Source: Mycetohabitans sp. B8
GTDB lineage: Bacteria > Pseudomonadota > Gammaproteobacteria > Burkholderiales > Burkholderiaceae
Length of the DNA stretch: 64,000 bases
Assembly: GCF_021991875.1 (NCBI RefSeq)
Contig: NZ_JAHLKR010000019.1
Coordinates: 124,001 to 188,000 of the forward strand
Reading direction: 5' to 3'
Shown: in pieces, positions 62,133 to 64,000 of the stretch
How the letters are laid out: every line of letters starts with the position of its first letter
Numbering within the stretch: position 1 is the stretch's first letter
Notes under the pieces: generated by a model
What the model was told of the DNA's origin: nothing
The model's database searches: none
Seen by the model: only the letters and a program-made list of their open reading frames with translations
Made by a program: the position numbers and the translations under genes

Positions 62133-62338
62133 GTGATTGAATATAAAAATTGGGGCTGCTTGATTTGCGGATGAATCTACAAGGTTGACGATACCCATGA
62201 GGCAAAAGGGCTACCGGGGCAAAAGGGCTGCCGGATGAAGGCATCGCACCCAGCACGCGTTTTGCCCATATCCCGACGCACGGGCGCTGTCCGTTGTGTG
62301 ACGTCAGCCAGGCCGACTTCGCTGTGGTGGAATACTGA
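62133..62338 (+). pseudogene. Rubredoxin pseudogene with nonsense and 17-bp duplication
   Basis: Starting at GTG 62133 the frame reads IEYKNWGCLICG then meets TGA at 62172-62174 where rubredoxins have Trp (CLICGW). It continues IYKVDDTHEAKGLP; then GGCAAAAGGGCTRCCGG occurs twice in tandem (62201-62217, 62218-62234), which shifts the frame. The new frame reads LPDEGIAPSTRFAHIP and RCPLCDVSQADFAVVEY to the stop at 62336-62338. Both CxxC pairs (CLIC, CPLC) are still visible. This small electron carrier is no longer made. Confidence 0.85.
62201..62234 (+). repeat. 17-bp tandem duplication in rubredoxin pseudogene
   Basis: Two adjacent copies of GGCAAAAGGGCTRCCGG that differ at one base (A or G). 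The insertion is not a multiple of three and moves the reading frame. Confidence 0.95.
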
Positions 62339-62485
62339 GCGTGACGCCGATGCGGCCCAGGGATCGCGCTCGTGGTATCCTTACGAACCCCGGGATCTCG
62401 ACGACTCGCCCCGACGCACAGCCGTGCTGCCGGTGCACGGCTTCCGATGCGCCGCCGGGTCGCGTGTCATCGATGATGGCTCCCT

Positions 62486-62560
62486 CTCGCCGTAGCACAA
62501 TGGATAGTGCACGCGCCTCCTAAGCGTGAGATTCAGGTTCGATTCCTGACGGCGGGACCA
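62486..62560 (+). tRNA. tRNA-Arg (CCU)
   Basis: A 75-base cloverleaf with encoded CCA: acceptor CTCGCCG pairs with CGGCGGG (one T-G wobble), D arm GCAC/GTGC, anticodon stem CGCGC/GCGTG with loop CTCCTAA (anticodon CCT) and T arm TCAGG TTCGATT CCTGA. Confidence 0.96.
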
Positions 62561-62910
62561 TATTGCCTCACGGCGCGACGAGATAGCGACCACTTTGCCG
62601 CCATTTGTCTGCGCGCGCCGCTCCCAGCTTAACAGTGTCCACGGCCTTGCTTCGCCTCAGCAGGTTAAGATCTCCGAAGGTTGCCTCCACGACAACCGCC
62701 GCACGCCAGCGTTGGCCCGTGTACTCGTGATCTGCGGGCGCTTTGCATGCGGCACCGCGTCGCGACGATGTGGTGCATCGCACATAAATGATCTCCATCG
62801 GACGGTAAGGTGTGGCAAGCCCACTGCGATGCGCGGGTGCGAGCGCGCCGCGCGGTCCCTGCATGTCTCGGGCCGGGCAGTGTGACGCGAACCGCCTTCT
62901 CACGCCAGCT
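62561..62910. other. Intergenic region between tRNA-Arg and the glycosyltransferase
   Basis: About 350 bases without a recognised gene. A minus-strand frame at 62568-62942 contains GDLNLLRRSKAVDTVKLG and DKWRQSGRYLV; I know no family for it. No integrase or repeat of the tRNA 3' end was found here. Confidence 0.35.
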
Positions 62911-63999
62911 ATGACTTTTTCCGGACGTGTATCCTCGAGCACGCTGCTGACCGTTGTCGTGCCCGTCTACAACCTCGAAGACTGCATCGCGAATGCGTTG
63001 CAGTCGATACTCAAGCAACGCCATCTCGACGAGATCACGACACTGGTGATCGACGATGGTTCGACCGATCGATCCCACGAGCGCATCGACGCGATCGTGC
63101 GAGCCCATCCGCACGCCGATATCCGGGTGATCACGCAGCCCAACGGCGGATGCAGCGCGGCCCGCAATACCGGCATCGCACAAGCGCAGTCGCCGTACCT
63201 AGCCTTCCTGGATGGCGACGACGCGTGGGAACCGGACTTCTCCGACAAGATCATTCCGATCCTGCGGACAGGGCGCGCCGACGTGATCGACTACAACATT
63301 TGGATCGTGGGCCGCAACGGCAAGCAATCGGACGAGTTGACGATGATCGGCGCCCAGTGGGCTGGCGAGCATCAGGTGGACGATCGGCTGCTACTGGATG
63401 TCGCGGCTACCTACGAGATGTTCGCGTGGGCCCGTATTTACCGGCGCTCGTTGTGGGATGGCATCGCGTTCCCGCCTGCCCAACTGTATGAGGACGCCGC
63501 GGTCACGCCCTATCTGTACTTGCGTGCCCGCACGGTGCATCGGCTCAGCGAGCGCCTATACAACTACTATCGACGCTCGGGCAGCATTACGCAGGTCATG
63601 AACACGCGCAGCGTGCAGGATCTGGCCAAGAATGTCGAGCGCGCGCTGTCGCAATGCGCTGAGCCGGCGCACCGGCATTACTGGATGACGCTCACTGCGA
63701 TGGGATTCGCACACGCGCGTCGGGAAGCGGCCCGAGTCGACGGCCATGCGCTGGGCGATGCGCTGCGCATTATCGACACATTGGCTCAGCATTGCCGCGC
63801 CGTCGCGCAAGTCTACCCGGAATTGACCAAACACGTGTCATTCGACGGCTATCGCGGCGCGCTGTACCGGGAGCGCGCAGTGTTCCTGGCCAAGCGCGCG
63901 ATCAAGCGACTGATCGGCCGAGAGCGGCGCCCGGGGACACCCGCTGCAGCGAGCAAAAAAACCTCGGCCGCGGTACCCGCGCTGCAAGACGACCGCTAA
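62911..63999 (+). CDS. Family 2 glycosyltransferase
   Basis: A 362-residue inverting GT-A enzyme that transfers a sugar from a nucleotide-sugar donor, probably onto a surface glycan. Marks: LLTVVVPVYNLEDCIANAL, VIDDGSTDRSHE, QPNGGCSAARNTGIAQA, and the metal-binding LAFLDGDDAWEPD. A later AWARIYRRSLW and YEDAAVTPYLY match the EpsJ/CpsJ-type enzymes. No membrane segment. ATG 62911 follows no strong ribosome site; the open frame begins 33 codons earlier. The C-terminus is basic. The gene ends at the window edge. Confidence 0.9.
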   Translation: MTFSGRVSSSTLLTVVVPVYNLEDCIANALQSILKQRHLDEITTLVIDDGSTDRSHERIDAIVRAHPHADIRVITQPNGGCSAARNTGIAQAQSPYLAFLDGDDAWEPDFSDKIIPILRTGRADVIDYNIWIVGRNGKQSDELTMIGAQWAGEHQVDDRLLLDVAATYEMFAWARIYRRSLWDGIAFPPAQLYEDAAVTPYLYLRARTVHRLSERLYNYYRRSGSITQVMNTRSVQDLAKNVERALSQCAEPAHRHYWMTLTAMGFAHARREAARVDGHALGDALRIIDTLAQHCRAVAQVYPELTKHVSFDGYRGALYRERAVFLAKRAIKRLIGRERRPGTPAAASKKTSAAVPALQDDR

Positions 64000-64000
64000 A

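Noticed and set aside
62172-62174. TGA as selenocysteine in rubredoxin
   Set aside because: The position is Trp in the family, a downstream frameshift is also present, and no SECIS-like hairpin was seen.
62486-63999. Genomic island integrated at tRNA-Arg
   Set aside because: No integrase and no second copy of the tRNA 3' end were found in the window; the glycosyltransferase alone is weak evidence.

Overview
The window is GC-rich bacterial chromosome. Its core genes read as Burkholderiaceae: the block yebC-purD-hemF-nadD-rsfS-rlmH-maf-rng, plus phaZ, rnfB-nth, parC/parE and a DUF1841 gene. Several things suggest a host-associated relative that is losing genes, such as the fungus-dwelling Mycetohabitans (former Burkholderia) rhizoxinica group. 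They are a eukaryotic-type F-box protein, two Pro/Ser-rich effector-like proteins with a TTCG-N16-TTCG (hrpII/PIP) element upstream of one of them, and many decayed genes. The genus is an inference from gene content; no database was searched.

Layout. 1-2609: 5'-truncated view of kdpD (minus strand, running off the left edge), without kdpABC beside it. 2950-4305: F-box protein with about 38-residue repeats. 4285-5673: quinone oxidoreductase and methylglyoxal synthase. 5955-14036: upp, then a tight housekeeping run (yebC to rng). 14037-17662: foreign-looking and eroded stretch with an AT-richer MdtD-type MFS pump, a decayed ORF, a small CWC-type cysteine-rich protein, initiator tRNA-Met and IS3-family debris. 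17663-28453: msbA, dnaE, trhO, gluQ, rhlE and purT. 28684-32115: ftsK with an 18-bp tandem repeat in its linker. 32183-34258: lactonase pseudogene and phaZ. 34405-37249: two effector candidates and the hrpII/PIP-like box. 37345-43534: tetR, rnfB, nth, DUF1841, two cytochromes c, then remnants of a vWA/CoxE-like gene and of benE, then transaldolase.

43539-50805: VOC-protein remnant, tag, a spermidine-synthase-like gene, a YacA/RelE-type toxin-antitoxin pair with a visible promoter and operator, a family-6 type DNA glycosylase, ubiC, htpG, pieces of a MocR regulator lying in opposite orientations, and a RidA-family gene. 51288-54951: a GGDEF-EAL protein and a chromate-transporter-family protein. 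54961-61963: CopD-like membrane protein, parC, parE and the ABC-F protein uup. 62133-63999: rubredoxin pseudogene (nonsense codon plus a 17-bp duplication), tRNA-Arg(CCU) and a GT2 glycosyltransferase.

How it fits together. Most intact genes are housekeeping: nucleotide synthesis and salvage, ribosome maturation, DNA repair, replication and segregation, lipid A export. The accessory part has two aspects. One is decay: at least seven degraded genes fill the gaps between intact ones. The other is possible host manipulation: an F-box protein that could dock to a eukaryotic SCF ubiquitin ligase, and a neighbouring-type Pro-rich protein with a UIM-like motif, which would fit an interest in the host ubiquitin system. 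That link is inference. No CRISPR array, rRNA operon or prophage was seen.
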